This document shows positions 46,209 to 56,960 of a DNA stretch of 64,000 nt, in pieces. The notes beneath the pieces were generated by a model that saw only the letters and a list, made by a program, of their open reading frames with translations, did no database searches and was not told the origin of the DNA. The stretch comes from Cystobasidiopsis lactophilus (taxonomy: Eukaryota > Basidiomycota > Agaricostilbomycetes > Agaricostilbales > Chionosphaeraceae). The position numbers were made by a program, and so were the translations under genes. The stretch covers positions 2,491,883-2,555,882 of the forward strand of contig BCIO01000002.1 of NCBI GenBank assembly GCA_001599975.1, given 5' to 3'. Position 1 is the first letter of the stretch. Each line of letters starts with the position of its first letter.

Positions 46209-47118
46209 TTAGCTGCAAGCCGAACCGAAACGCTCAGTATCGAGAGACACGGGCACAGTGAGAAGGCAAGTACTGACGTGCAGTAGCTACAGCCGTTAGC
46301 AGGCTTCACACAGGTTTGGTGGTACTCGATGCCATCGTTCTCCCAGGTTGGGCAGTCGTCGTTTTCGGAGCAGCGCGGGCTGCAGGTGGCGTGCGTGCTG
46401 CCACCTTGTTGCGCCGTGGTAGTAGGAGAAGCATCTGTAGTCTCAACGAGAGCTCCAGTCCAGGTGCCTTCATACTGAGTCAGTATAGGGAAGGGGGGAA
46501 CATTTGCGGATGGCGAGCCCACCTTGAGCAGCGGGAACCGTGAAAAGACTCGTGGCAGTCCAGAGAACGCTGGAGCCATCTTGGGCGCCATCAAGCTGTA
46601 GCGAGGACAACCTGTCAAACGAGAAAGCAGGAGAGCGCATGGAATACGCACAACCGTGCAGTCTTCGTTGCTGCCGTCCACATCGCAGACCACGGCCTCT
46701 GTGGCAATTTATGAGGCACCCGTATAATTTGAGATAGAAGAAGATCCACTAACCGACAAAATCTGATCCACCGTCATAGGCGATCTCGACGATCTGGGTT
46801 GGGGAAACGTCCCAGAGGTCTGCAGACGAATGTCAGCCTGGCCCCAAGCATTGGCCGCGAGGGCAAGGGCATGCTCTCACCAGTAAACGTGGCTGTGGCA
46901 ACCGTTTGCCCGGCAGCGTCGGTCTCAGCGACCTCGAGTAGTCCGACGAAAGTGGTCGTAGCGCCTCCAGTACCGAGGATCTGGATGGTTTCGGCGCCTT
47001 GGCTGATGCCAACCGGAAGATCGAACGTGACAGAAACATCTGCTTGAGGGTATGGTGCAGAGAAGGCGAGCTTGCAGGCCGAAAGGATGGAAAGGCTGTG
47101 GAAGACGGAGAGCTTCAT
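46209..47118 (-). CDS. Secreted Cys-rich protein
   Basis: Unknown secreted protein of roughly 190 residues in about six exons. The N-terminus MKLSVFHSLSILSACKLAFS is a signal peptide. A beta-rich middle follows (DVSVTFDLPVGISQGAETIQ, GTGGATTTFVGLLE, SVLWTATSLFTVPAAQ). The C-terminal third is cysteine-rich: ATCSPRCSENDDCPTW, YHQTCVKPANGCSYCT, ending just after the last cysteine. Spacing of these cysteines suggests a small disulphide-bonded domain, as in some fungal cell-surface proteins. An intron in which an alternative acceptor shifts the frame makes the middle exon less certain. It sits between MSH6 and the PMU1-type gene. No enzyme motif is visible. Confidence 0.65.
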
Positions 47119-47709
47119 GTGGCAGGATCGAGGGAAACTGGGATGGGAGGAGAGGAGAGAAGGGAGGGAGATTTTGTGGGAGCAAGAAGCATATTTGGCT
47201 GCTTTTGAAGGCCGTCTGGGGCGATGCATCCGCCAGATCCAACGAGTCTCAGATACGCTAAAAACGAATCTATTTCGGGGAGCGATCTGCACCTAGCCCA
47301 ATTGCCCGTGCCGCCATGAACTTTGTTAAAACAGGAGAGACAAAGTAGTTGGCTAAGGTGAAAACCGAGAGGCGGTCCGTTGTGCACCAGGCTGAAGGCA
47401 AGAGGGCCAAGGGAGGCCTCGAACACCCTGTGCAAAGAGACACCACCCGCGTACCACCTCAGATGGTCCACAAAATCAGGAGCTACGTCTAAGAGAAACT
47501 CGACGGCATCAAGCAATTCGAAGACCAGCAACATCGAGGCGGTCGCTGGCGGGAACAAGTCCGGGTGGCGGTTACGCCTGTGAACGTGTGAGTAGAGGTC
47601 GGGCGATGTTGCTGTTCAATAGACGAAGGTGAGAAGTTGCGCAGCGCGCATTGGGAAAGAGCTCGTTAGGTTTGGACTCCGACACGCCTTTCGGAAAGCA
47701 CCAGCCGTC
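47119..47709. other. Divergent intergenic region
   Basis: 591 bases between the secreted Cys-rich gene and the PMU1-type gene. No supported coding region. Presumed promoter sequence of both genes. Confidence 0.4.
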
Positions 47710-49071
47710 ATGTTCACATACGAAGTGTGTAGATCTGCGTCTGAGTCGCTTTCAAACGCTCATCCATGCTGGCAGGTCATCACCGGACTGTTCCACGCAG
47801 CAGACAAGGAGGCCCAGCAAGCACACATAGGCAAACAAGCAAGTGCAGCATCTCTTTCCTCTTTCAGCGTCTTGTACCTAAGAGGTGCTCACTAGCCGGA
47901 CAACTTCGGTCTTCACGACAGCTCTGATGAACGATGGGAAAAGTTGAAAGCAACGGTGGCACAGTTGCAAGAGGCAGCTCGCAAAGAACATCCGCTCTCG
48001 CAGGTCAAGTTGATTTACCTTGGTCGGCATGGTCAAGGCTATCATAACTTGAAGGCATCCGGTAAGTGCCTCTGTTAGCGAAAGATGAATGGGATGGGTA
48101 TCACTGAGATGCGCTGCAGAGGTCGGCGAGAAGGTGGGCCATCGTCGCAACTTCGCACCTTGGCCAAAGCTGAAATGGCGTTTGTGTTTTCGAAGGCCTT
48201 CATCGAGACCTGGGGACGCTTGTGCACTGACGGCAAGACGGTTTGGGGTCCCGATCCGAGCCTGACGCCGCTCGTGAGTCCATGCATCGATCCTATGTTG
48301 GCAACGTCTCTAAGGCAACCCTCTTGACACTCAGGGCGAGGAGCAAGCCAAAAGTGTCGCTGCACTCCTGTACGCCTTCTTAACTCATGAAGCAACGTCA
48401 GAGCTGAAGTGCTTTGTCCGCTCCTTCATCAGGGCGAGAGAGAAAGAATTCGGAATGCCGCTCCCAACATCGTTCTACGTCTCCCCTCTTACCCGTGCTG
48501 GTCAGACGTGAGTCACGGTCTTCTGTATTCCAAATTGACGAGACGCTCATTTCGACAGCCACGAGCTTGTCTACGCCTCCGTCCCAGGATCGGAGTCGCC
48601 AGAGGTGCTCGAAAACCTTAGGGAAGGATGCAACCTCTGGCATCAGAGAGGTGCGGAGCACCCCTTTTCGCTCCGAGCTCTTGCGTGCAGAACAGTGACC
48701 AGTCTCATACAGAGTGGAAGATGGGCAGTTTAGAGGGAACGGACCCCAACACCAAAGTCGTTTTCACCGACACCAAGCGCTCGCCTTCTTCCATCATCAG
48801 CACGCGTTTCCCTCGTTTTCGCCACGAAGCCGGACTAGCGCCAGAAGATCCACTCTGGAGTGAAGATTTCCAGGAGTCGACCTCGTCCCTTACCGAGCGG
48901 GCGCGAAGCGCCCTCAATCACATGTTCTCCCATGACGACGCCACCTACCTGGCAATCACCGCCCATGGCGGGACTTGTCTGGCCTTTCAAAATCTGCTAG
49001 GCCTGCCCTTGCAGCTTCCTCACACCGCCGCTGTCCTCCCGCTCTTGATCAAGGCGATCCCCCAGGCTTAG
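47710..49071 (+). CDS. Phosphoglycerate-mutase-family protein (PMU1 type)
   Basis: Histidine phosphatase superfamily member related to yeast Pmu1, a putative phosphomutase or phosphatase; the substrate is unknown. Eight exons: 47710-47724, 47776-47838, 47896-48061, 48120-48133 (14 bases), 48196-48273, 48335-48507, 48559-48650, 48713-49071; 960 bases, 319 residues. The catalytic motif is LIYLGRHGQGYHN (RHG). The rest of the pattern: TVWGPDPSLTPLGEEQAKSV, FYVSPLTRAGQT, FTDTKRSPSSIISTRFPRF, DPLWSEDFQES and AITAHGGTCLAFQNLL, with the second catalytic histidine in TAHGG. The intron after GKQ begins with GCAAGT, a GC-AG intron. It is not a glycolytic phosphoglycerate mutase. Confidence 0.83.
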
Positions 49072-49573
49072 GTTCACTTCGCTTGGCACGGGGCCGGGCG
49101 AATTCGCTTTGCCGCCCGCCCACTCTACGAGTGAGTACTGTACTGCTTGATAAGTTCGTCATTCCAGTGCAGAGCTGAGCAATTTCCGCCAACGTTCAGC
49201 AGCTTTCTTTAGAAAAGTGAAATTAGAGCTCATTTGCCACTCCATTTGTGCCCTTGAGACGTTTGTGCCATAGCTCGCAATCCAATGCGGCTGCATGCAC
49301 AGACGACCCCCCGTGGCACCACGCCTGAACCGGGGTTGACAAAGCGTCTCGGCGTCTCGCCCCGACGCCACTCTTGCACAGCGCCACCACCCTCTTTCGC
49401 CTTGTTCCGGGGCGAGCTCGCCAGATTTGGAAAGAATTGCGTAGAAACCAGTGCTCGGCTGGTCAGGACGTCCATCATGCGGGGTGCAGTGCCAGCGAGA
49501 ACGGGCCAGCTGAGACGGGCCAGCTGCCGTCCGCCAGACACTGCTCAACAGGGCTAACCCCCCGAAAAGTCTG
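49072..49573. other. Intergenic region
   Basis: 502 bases. Frames open on both strands here look like chance readings of GC-rich DNA, with no consistent codon pattern or start context. Nothing else seen. Confidence 0.35.
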
Positions 49574-50372
49574 ATGCGCCCGTCTATTCATTCATCGACG
49601 ACCGTGCCCTACTATCGGGATCAGATGGGAGGTGCCTTACTGGACCGGGCTTTCGCTCTTCCAGACGAGTCAGCCGGCGTCTTGACCCACCACAGTCGGC
49701 CGCTCTCGCCTCTTCTCCCGCTGCCACCACGCCAGTCATTGCTCGAGGACGACATGGTGAAGAAGGCATTGTCGCCCAATGGCATGCTGGACTCGTACAA
49801 CCCATTTAATGCTGGACCCGAGTGCTTGCCGAAGGGCGTTCGCGAGGCTTTGCCCGAGGTCATGACATATGTGCGCTCACCTCTCTGGCCTGCACCAGGC
49901 CGCACCTTCTCAGAAAGCCAATCACCAGGTTGCCGGCCTGGGGCTCGACGCGATGGAATTGGCATACTACTCGCAAGCGTGCCGCAACGTATGTTCTCCA
50001 AGGACCGCAGAAACGCCCCCCGCTGACTCATGCGTGCAGCGTCTCAGAGCCACGCCAATGTGGAAGCGCAAGAGTCAGAACATTCTCCGCGCCATGGTCG
50101 TGGCTGCTGAAACTTGCCAGCCTTGCCCGCCAAAGCGCTTCCTCCCGCCTATGCCCATGCCGGTTTTCTTCTGTCCAATCGCAGCGGCCTCCGAAGCAGA
50201 CTTGTCCTCTAGTCTCCAGTTCTCTCCACCCCCTTCGTACGGCCCCGGCCCCGGCCCTTCAGGTTTCGGCACTCCCCCTTCCGCAGATGCCCCTTCGGAG
50301 ATGGCCATTTCGATGCCCCCACAGCGCAGAGATGTCTTGATTGACGCGGACGAAGAGATTGAAAGCCTCTGA
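49574..50372 (+). CDS. Unknown Pro/Ser-rich protein
   Basis: I do not recognise this protein. Three exons, 49574-49870, 49929-49988 and 50040-50372, make 229 residues with intact phases. The first third is Pro/Leu/Ser-rich (SRPLSPLLPLPPRQ). A more ordered core has DSYNPFNAGPECLPKGVREA, VAGLGLDAMELAYYSQACRN and RLRATPMWKRKSQNILRAMV, probably helical. The end is Pro/Gly-rich (PPPSYGPGPGPSGFG) and finishes with an acidic DVLIDADEEIESL. No signal peptide or transmembrane segment. The two introns and the ordered core support a real gene. It is followed by a RAD51-type gene on the same strand after 489 bases. Confidence 0.55.
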
Positions 50373-50861
50373 GCCACCGCCGTAAGCACCGTGTTGGTCA
50401 AGTCTGAACACATGGGCTCAAAGATTTCGATAGGTTCAGATGCTGTGAATCAATCGTGTCCAAGACAAGAAGCAGCTAGTCGACTTCAGCCTGTCATTTG
50501 CCAATCTGTCTTCTGCCGCCGCCGTGGGCGTCACCTCTGTTGACTGGGGGGCCGTCCGTTGTGATCGCTTTTAGTGCTTCCTCTTTTCGTTTATTCCGGC
50601 TTTGTGCGCGCCAGCATCTTGTACTGAATATGCTCCCGTGTCGCGTTAGTTGGCTGCATGACCACTTCTTCCCTGGGGAAGCTTTGCCACAGCGCCAATA
50701 AATTACTCTCGCCGAATCCACCGCCGCCGTCTGCTCGCTTTCAAATGAGAGCTTAAACGGCGCAGTGTCAGCCCATCAGCAGATTCCGCAACACTGCAAC
50801 GCCCTCAAAATCACATCGTGTGTCCAGGGCAAAGCCAGGCCCAGCCTTGCACGCATGAAGC
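50373..50861. other. Intergenic region upstream of the RAD51 paralogue
   Basis: 489 bases with no supported gene. Contains the presumed promoter of the RAD51-like gene. Confidence 0.35.
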
Positions 50862-52118
50862 ATGAACAATGTGTTCGACTTCGAACCTGCTCTCGATCTT
50901 CCGCCGACGCAATCGACGTCTGTCACCGCTTCAAAGCTTCTCTTGAAAGCGCAGGCAGCGGACGCATTTCCCCTGGCCGTGTCCGCTCTTGATCAAATGC
51001 TCGAGCCCTGCTCGTCGGAGTCGGATGTCGCGTCAGGTGCCACTGGGCTGGGTGCCAATCAAGTGCTGGAAATCAGCGGTACACCAGGTCAGGGTAAGAC
51101 CCGCTGGCTGATGACCTATGCTGTGCAAACTCGCTTGCTGCCAACCAGCCAAGGCGAGTCGAGGGAGGTTCTCTTTGTTGGTGAGCCAGCGGTCCAGGAC
51201 CAGTCTTACGTGGTGGCTGAAATGAGTACCAGATACCGAAGGGCATGCGTCACCGAGGGAGTTGTACAAGTTGGCGCTGGTTCTGGCGGCCGAGGATTCA
51301 GGTCCGTGTGCCACTTCCAACCTCGATGCCCCTGCCTAAATATGTCGAAGCAGAGCGTGCGCTAGAAGCTTGCAAAGGCATTCAATACATGCGAGTCACC
51401 CGCCAAGACGAATTCTTGGCCTTGATCATCTCTCTTCCCACTTGGCTCCAGCAGCATCCGGCGGTGAGCTCTTCATTGACCCGTCAGATATGCAGCTGAG
51501 ATTTAGGCCTCCCTTTAGGTCCGGCTAGTTGTCATTGATAGCCTGTCCTCTCCTCTTCGCCTGTCGCAATTCCCGGTTTTGTTGTCTGCCTCGCGCAAAG
51601 TCGACACTCAGAACGACATGCGGCAGTATGCTCTCTCTTTGATCAAGCGCGCCTTTTCAACTTTGTGCGCTGCTCAAGACGGGTATGGCGTGCGTATTTT
51701 TTGTCTTACATTATCGTCTTAGGCTCAATAGCCTGCAGTTTGTCGTATCTACTCAAATGGCCAGCCGCTTTGATCACCAAGGGGGCCCTAGTCCCGCGCC
51801 ACCCACCTTGGAGCCGCAACTAGGATCTTCTTGGCATCCGAAAGGCCTTTCTTTTCGACTGATTTTGTACGCCACTGGGCCCGGTGAAAGGTTAGGTCTC
51901 GAAACGGATATCTTACAAGCACACAGGTCAGCTAACGACTCACCCATCGTAGTGTGGCACACCTAGCTGGCGCCCCTTTCTTGACTAAAGCTCACAGCGT
52001 GCCGTTTCTGATTTCTGTAAGCCAAGCAACTGAATCGCTGCAATTGAGCCAGCTGAAGGACGGTGTAGAAGCGCGGCACACTAGAAGGGTCGGGCGATGG
52101 TTCGTAGCCGAAATGTAA
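50862..52118 (+). CDS. RAD51-family paralogue (RAD51C-like)
   Basis: RecA-fold ATPase that helps load or stabilise Rad51 during homologous recombination. Seven exons, 50862-51180, 51233-51301, 51354-51463, 51519-51682, 51723-51890, 51953-52016 and 52059-52118, sum to 954 bases, 317 residues. Walker A is EISGTPGQGKTRWLM near residue 70. DTEGHASPRELYKLAL follows with the glutamate of the catalytic position. Walker B is RLVVIDSLSSPLR. FVVSTQMASRF matches the ssDNA-binding L2-side segment, and PQLGSSW resembles the paralogue motif PALGxxW. The C-terminus PFLISDGVEARHTRR resembles the SDGI end of RAD51C. No N-terminal helix-hairpin-helix is seen, so it is a short paralogue. RAD51C is the best guess; Rad55, Rad57 or XRCC2 types are not excluded. 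Confidence 0.78.
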
Positions 52119-52404
52119 TACAGTACAATTCAGGAAGGTTTAAAGGAGGAATCGAGAGAGCGGCGGTATCAAATGAGATGGGAATATTCCTAGAAGGTCC
52201 GGTCGCCTCTTCGGCATGTCCGGCGTACGTCCACATGGGGCACCGAGCGAGAAGAAAGAGTGTCCATCAAAAGTACTGCAACAGCACGAAAGTCGAAGCG
52301 AGGTCGAAGTCGATGTGAAGTGAACAGCGCTAAATGGAGGTCATGTTGAAAGACTCTGAGAGATGGCTGTGGCTGCTGCTCATGGACATTTCTGGGACAA
52401 CCCA

Positions 52405-54578
52405 TCAGCTGAAGAACGGTGGCCTGAGGACATCGTTGCCCTTACTTTTGTGAAGGCTCGAATGGTGAGCGAAACTGCTTTTGCGACTGATGTCTGGCGC
52501 TGCAAAGCTCCAATCACGCCACTGTGGATAAATTTGGAAGTTTAGTGATAAACCGCGACAAAGGAAAGGGGGAGTGTCGAACCCAGTCAATCGGCTTGTC
52601 GTCTTTGCCGGGAAGGGACGCCTCCGATCCTTCACAGGAAGAGCGCCTGGATGACAGATTACGGCTGCTGCTCTTGCTGCTGTAGCCGTCGCTCAAGCTC
52701 GGGGTCAGCGCGCTGCCGGCCCGCTCCACAAAAACGGGTTCTTCGTCCTCTACGACGGGCTTGAAAGGCGGCGCGACCTTGCGATCGGCCAAGGCGACCC
52801 AGTCCACTTCCGCAAAGAAGGGGTGGGATTTGATCTCCTGACACCCGTTGGCGCCTATCCGCAACTCGGGTTCGCGGGTCAAGAGGCGGGTGAGCAGGTC
52901 GCGGGCGGTGTCCGAGATGCCGCGCTTGGGGATCTTGAGCTGGGCCGAGGTGATGTTCTTCAATTTGTCCCAGCGATGCTCCGAGTAGAAGGGCGTCCAG
53001 CCAAACAGCATCTCAAACATAAGCACGCCTAGAGCCCACCAGTCGACCATGTGGTCGTAGCCGTCCTTGCTGTCGGCACTACGAGCGGCAACTCATCAGA
53101 CGTTGCTTTACCAGACTGAGAAGCTGCCTTACATCACTTCAGGTGGCAGGTATTCAGCTGACCGACGGTCTCCAAATCAGCCACCGAGCAAGAGCCCGAA
53201 GCAGTTTCCACTTACACGTCCCGCAAAAGCTCTTCGCACGCTCTTTGCCTCTTTCCAAGGCCCTGGAGAGCCCAAAGTCACACAGCGCAATGTGCCCTTC
53301 GCTGTCGAGCAGAATGTTTTCTGGCTTCAAGTCTCTGTGGAAGCCCCGGGACTGGTAAACGAAGCGCCCCAAGGTAGCAAATAAGAATGGACGAACCTGT
53401 AGATGACATTGTGGCGGTGCAAGGTGTCTATCGCCAAGAGGACTTCGGCGAGGTAGAACCTGGAGCGGGCTTCGTCGAACTTGCCGCCCTCATACTGCAT
53501 GTGCTGGAAGAGCTCGCCGCCGGACTTGTAGTCCATGACAAAATAGAGGTGGGTGGGGGTCTGGAAGGAGAACTTGAGGCCGACCAGGAATGGCGAGGCG
53601 TGCAGCCTGGTGTGCTGCAGCACTTTGCGTTCGGACAGGACGTGCGAGGTCGTCTTGGATTCGACGATCGCGGCCTTGCTCAGTGCTTTCATGGCCTGCA
53701 ACACCACCCAGGCATTAGGTTGGTCCATAGGCTGAAAGCGGGTTCCGGCTCACGTAGCATCGCTGAAACGTTCGGCGCCGATTAGGCTACGATTCAAAGC
53801 ACAAATCGACGGAATGGCGCACCTTGGTATCCTTTTTTCGGACTTTGTAGACTGTGCCAAAGCTGCCTTCGCCAATTGTCTGCCAAGGTGGAGATTTAGT
53901 CAGCCTTGCACTTTTCGTACGCTTTTCGAGGCGGGACCCACCTTGAGGATTTGGAAGTCGGTCAGAGAGACGCCATCTTTGGACTTGCGTCTGATGAAGC
54001 GCAGGGCGATGCGGACCGAGCCGTCGAGCATGTCGCCATAGGCATCCCGGAAGCTGTTTGTCCAACAAACCACCCGTTTGAGCCTTGGCACAGTGAGCCC
54101 TAGCAAATGAAGTCAGGACGAACGATAGCCAGTGCTCTTGGACGTCCTCGGTGAGCCGGGCGGGCAGGGAGATTTGGGCGGTGCCGAGCAGCCTGTCCTC
54201 TGCGCCCTGCTTGTCGTAGAGCGACAAATCCATCCTCGAGCAATTCGTTGTCGATAGCACATCCATTGACAGGGTGCAGTCCCAGGCCGGGCACGATGGG
54301 TCATTGGCGGCAGACGGCTTGGCAGCAGCAGACTGGCAGGTGCTTCCGTCGAAATCAAAGGACAGGAAGGGCTCGGCGTTGGCGTCGAATGGCAGGCCGA
54401 CGCCGTCTCGGATGAGCAGCTCAAAGGCGCCAGTCGGCTCCTGCGAGGTCAGGCTCTTGCTGCTGCCGCTTTTGTCGGATTTATGCAGCGAGTCCTCGCT
54501 CGGCGAGTTGGTGGCAATGGCGCTCAGCGGCGTCGGGCCAGTGGGCCGCTTGGGCTTGCTAAAAGTGCCTCGCTTCAT
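52405..54578 (-). CDS. AGC kinase of the YPK1/Gad8 (SGK) type
   Basis: Serine/threonine kinase downstream of TORC2 and Pdk1, controlling membrane lipid and stress responses. The N-terminal region to about residue 200 is C2-like ([46 protein letters not shown]). The kinase domain begins [18 protein letters not shown], followed by a 9-base exon (53762-53754) that encodes RCY of KRCYAMKAL. Also seen: [27 protein letters not shown], the T-loop SFCGTSEYLPPEV (variant of TPEYLAPE) and GWTPFYSE. After a last intron the tail carries [10 protein letters not shown], a hydrophobic motif with the phosphoserine position. The TGA at 52405 is used because that motif lies in the last exon; an unspliced reading would stop earlier without it. 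Confidence 0.85.
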
Positions 54579-54990
54579 ACCAGTAGCCTCATTGGAGAGC
54601 AAAAAGGTGGTCGTAATGCGTCAGACCCTGGGGTCTCCGCGAGTTTTGTTTTGCGGTGCACTCGTGCACTGTGCTGGTGGTTTCCGCAAATGATGTCAAC
54701 GCAGAGCACGACAAGAGATGAAAGAAGATTGGTATCTTATGCCAGATTGCAAAGAAGTAGTTTAAAAGATGAGTACGAAGAGGAATCCCAAAGCCGCCAC
54801 TGGGGCAGGGCAGACTTCGAGTCCATTAGAAGAACGTTCGAAAGACGACAAAAGAGAGTGAAGAGAAGATTCGTGCGGTTGATGAGAAACATAGAACAAG
54901 ATACAAGGGGGCGCGGAAAGCGCCGAAAAAAGAGTGGCTCCAACTCTTTTCACCAAAGGCGCTGGGTCGGCTGGTGTGGATGCGACCTTT

Positions 54991-56490
54991 TCAGATTCCG
55001 CCATATGGGTCGCCCTGGTTTCTGATGCTGAGCGACCGTTGGGCCGAAGACGGCCGGCCGTATTCATCGAGCATGTACTCTTGCGGGTTCAGCAGCTCAG
55101 GGGTGCCGGACCGCTGAGGCGGGTATTGCTGGTGGTCCTGGCCGTAGTAGCTGGCGTTGGTGGGTTGCCTTTGCAGGTTGGCCGGGTCGTCTGGGTAGTG
55201 GGAGACGGCAGAGTTGGACCGGTCCAAGCCGGTGGCGCCGCCGTGGTAGGCCGACTGGGGTTGGAGTCCACCAGAGTAGGTGGCCGCGATGCCGTAGCCG
55301 CCGTCCGCATTGTTATAAGTAGCGGTAGAAGGCTGGTTGTAGAAGCCGGTATTGACAATCTGGCCGGGCTGGAAGGAGGGCATGGGCGGGGCGGCGCCAA
55401 AAGTTGGGTTGACGGGGCTGGCGTTCAGGTAGTGCCTTTCGAAAGTGGAGGGAGGGCGCGGGTTGGCTGTGTTGTTGCGCTGGAGGCCAGGCAACGCTGT
55501 GTTTGACCTGGAAGGATCGGCCTGGTCAGCACGGGCTTTGAAACATCGCTCCTGTGGGTGGTGCTCACCGGCCCAGGCCAGCCATGTTGGGGCTGCCAAG
55601 CGCGCTGCCAGATCGCATGGACATCCGGTCCATGTCATCGTCCTGGAGCATGATGCTCTCGTGGCGAAAGTCGCTTTTGCTGAACTGTATAACGCCAAGC
55701 AATTTTCGTTTTCAGCGCGAGATCAACAAGAGGGGGATGTGGGTGAGGGCCGGGGCACGTACAACGGCATCATCAATGTCGTCCTCGTCCTTGGAGAACC
55801 TCGCCTTGAAGAAGTAGCCGATCAAGCCCGCTCTGTGCACACCACTTTAGCGCGGGAATTTCGGGGGTGGTGGAGAAGATGAAAGAAACACGGACAGGAC
55901 GACAATGCCGACGAGGCCACCAGCGACAATGCCAACCACAGTGCCCGCGCTTGGCCCATCGCCGCCGCCGCCGCTTGCCGCTGCTGAGGCCGAGGCAGAG
56001 CTGGACGGGCCACCGATCGTAACGATGTTGGTGACATAGGACGTGGAGCCGTGGTTGACGACTGCCGACGTGGACAATGCAGTGGTGGTTGAGCTGGTTC
56101 GGCTGCTGGACGAAGCGGTGGTCACCGAAGTGACGGAGGTCGACGTCTCGGTGTCGGCGGTGGTCTGTGAGCGCGTAGTTTGAGTCTGGGCCGTGTCCGT
56201 GGGCGTGGACTGGGAAGATGTAGTCGCCGGCTGGTTGTTGTTGCCCCGAGAAGTGGTGGGCACCGACGTCGTGCTGGCTGCGAGAACGAAGGACAGCCCG
56301 AGGTCAGACCCCCTGTCTTTTTTGGAAAAGGGCAGAGCTGCCAATGCCTGGTCGGCGAGAGCTTACTGGTTTCGTCTACAGGGTTGGTTGGAGCTCCCGC
56401 GCTGGTCCCAGCCGAGGTCGAGGCGCCGCCCACAGAGACGGGAGCGCGCTTTGCACGCAGCACCTCGAGATGTTTCGCTGGGCGGCCCAT
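54991..56490 (-). CDS. Ser/Thr-rich single-pass membrane protein
   Basis: Unknown membrane protein with a mucin-like outer region and a long cytosolic tail, as in fungal wall sensors of the Wsc/Mid2/Axl2 kind. Exons run from 56490, through a Thr/Ser-rich stretch of about 120 residues, to the TGA at 54991. The membrane helix reads GTVVGIVAGGLVGIVVLS plus AGLIGYFFKARF, ending in basic residues. The cytosolic part has SKDEDDIDDAV, SKSDFRHESIML and DRMSMRSGSALGSP, then a Pro/Gln/Tyr-rich tail with possible phosphosites. I see no signal peptide; MGRPAKHLEVLRAKR may be a late start, with the true first exon upstream of 56490. The helix is split by an intron whose donor (GTTTCT) is weak. Confidence 0.65.
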
Positions 56491-56960
56491 CGCTTCACTG
56501 TCCTCTGGCACTTGCTTGGGGTCTTGCGCTGGTTCAAACGAATGTGATCAAAAGAATGTGGTGGGGTATAGCGCAGGGGGTGGAGTGGCCGTGCAAAGAA
56601 AGAAGCTTGTGTTTTGGTCCTGAGCCCGGCGAAGTCAACAAGCTTCCACCACCCCAAAATTCTCGTGTTCTTTTGCTCTGTCACAGTTCATCACGACACT
56701 TTGAACCTCGCTTGCTTATCCCCTTACGACGAGCAGCCAGATCCGCCCACTTTGCCTGACCTTGCTCTTCGCGGTTTTGCCTGGTCTTTCCTGCCTTCGG
56801 ACGCCTTACAAAACATTTTGCCACCGGTGCGAGCCAGGAGGCCCAATTGGCTGTCAGCAAGAGTTGTGGCCAAGTCGAGTAGTGTTCCAAGCACGCGTAG
56901 AGCAGCTCCCACAGCGACTTAAAGCACACCGCCCTGATCCCACGCCTTCCACCCGGCCAA

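Noticed and set aside
49159-49557. Overlapping long frames on both strands upstream of 49574
   Set aside because: They oppose each other with no conserved features or introns; most likely chance.
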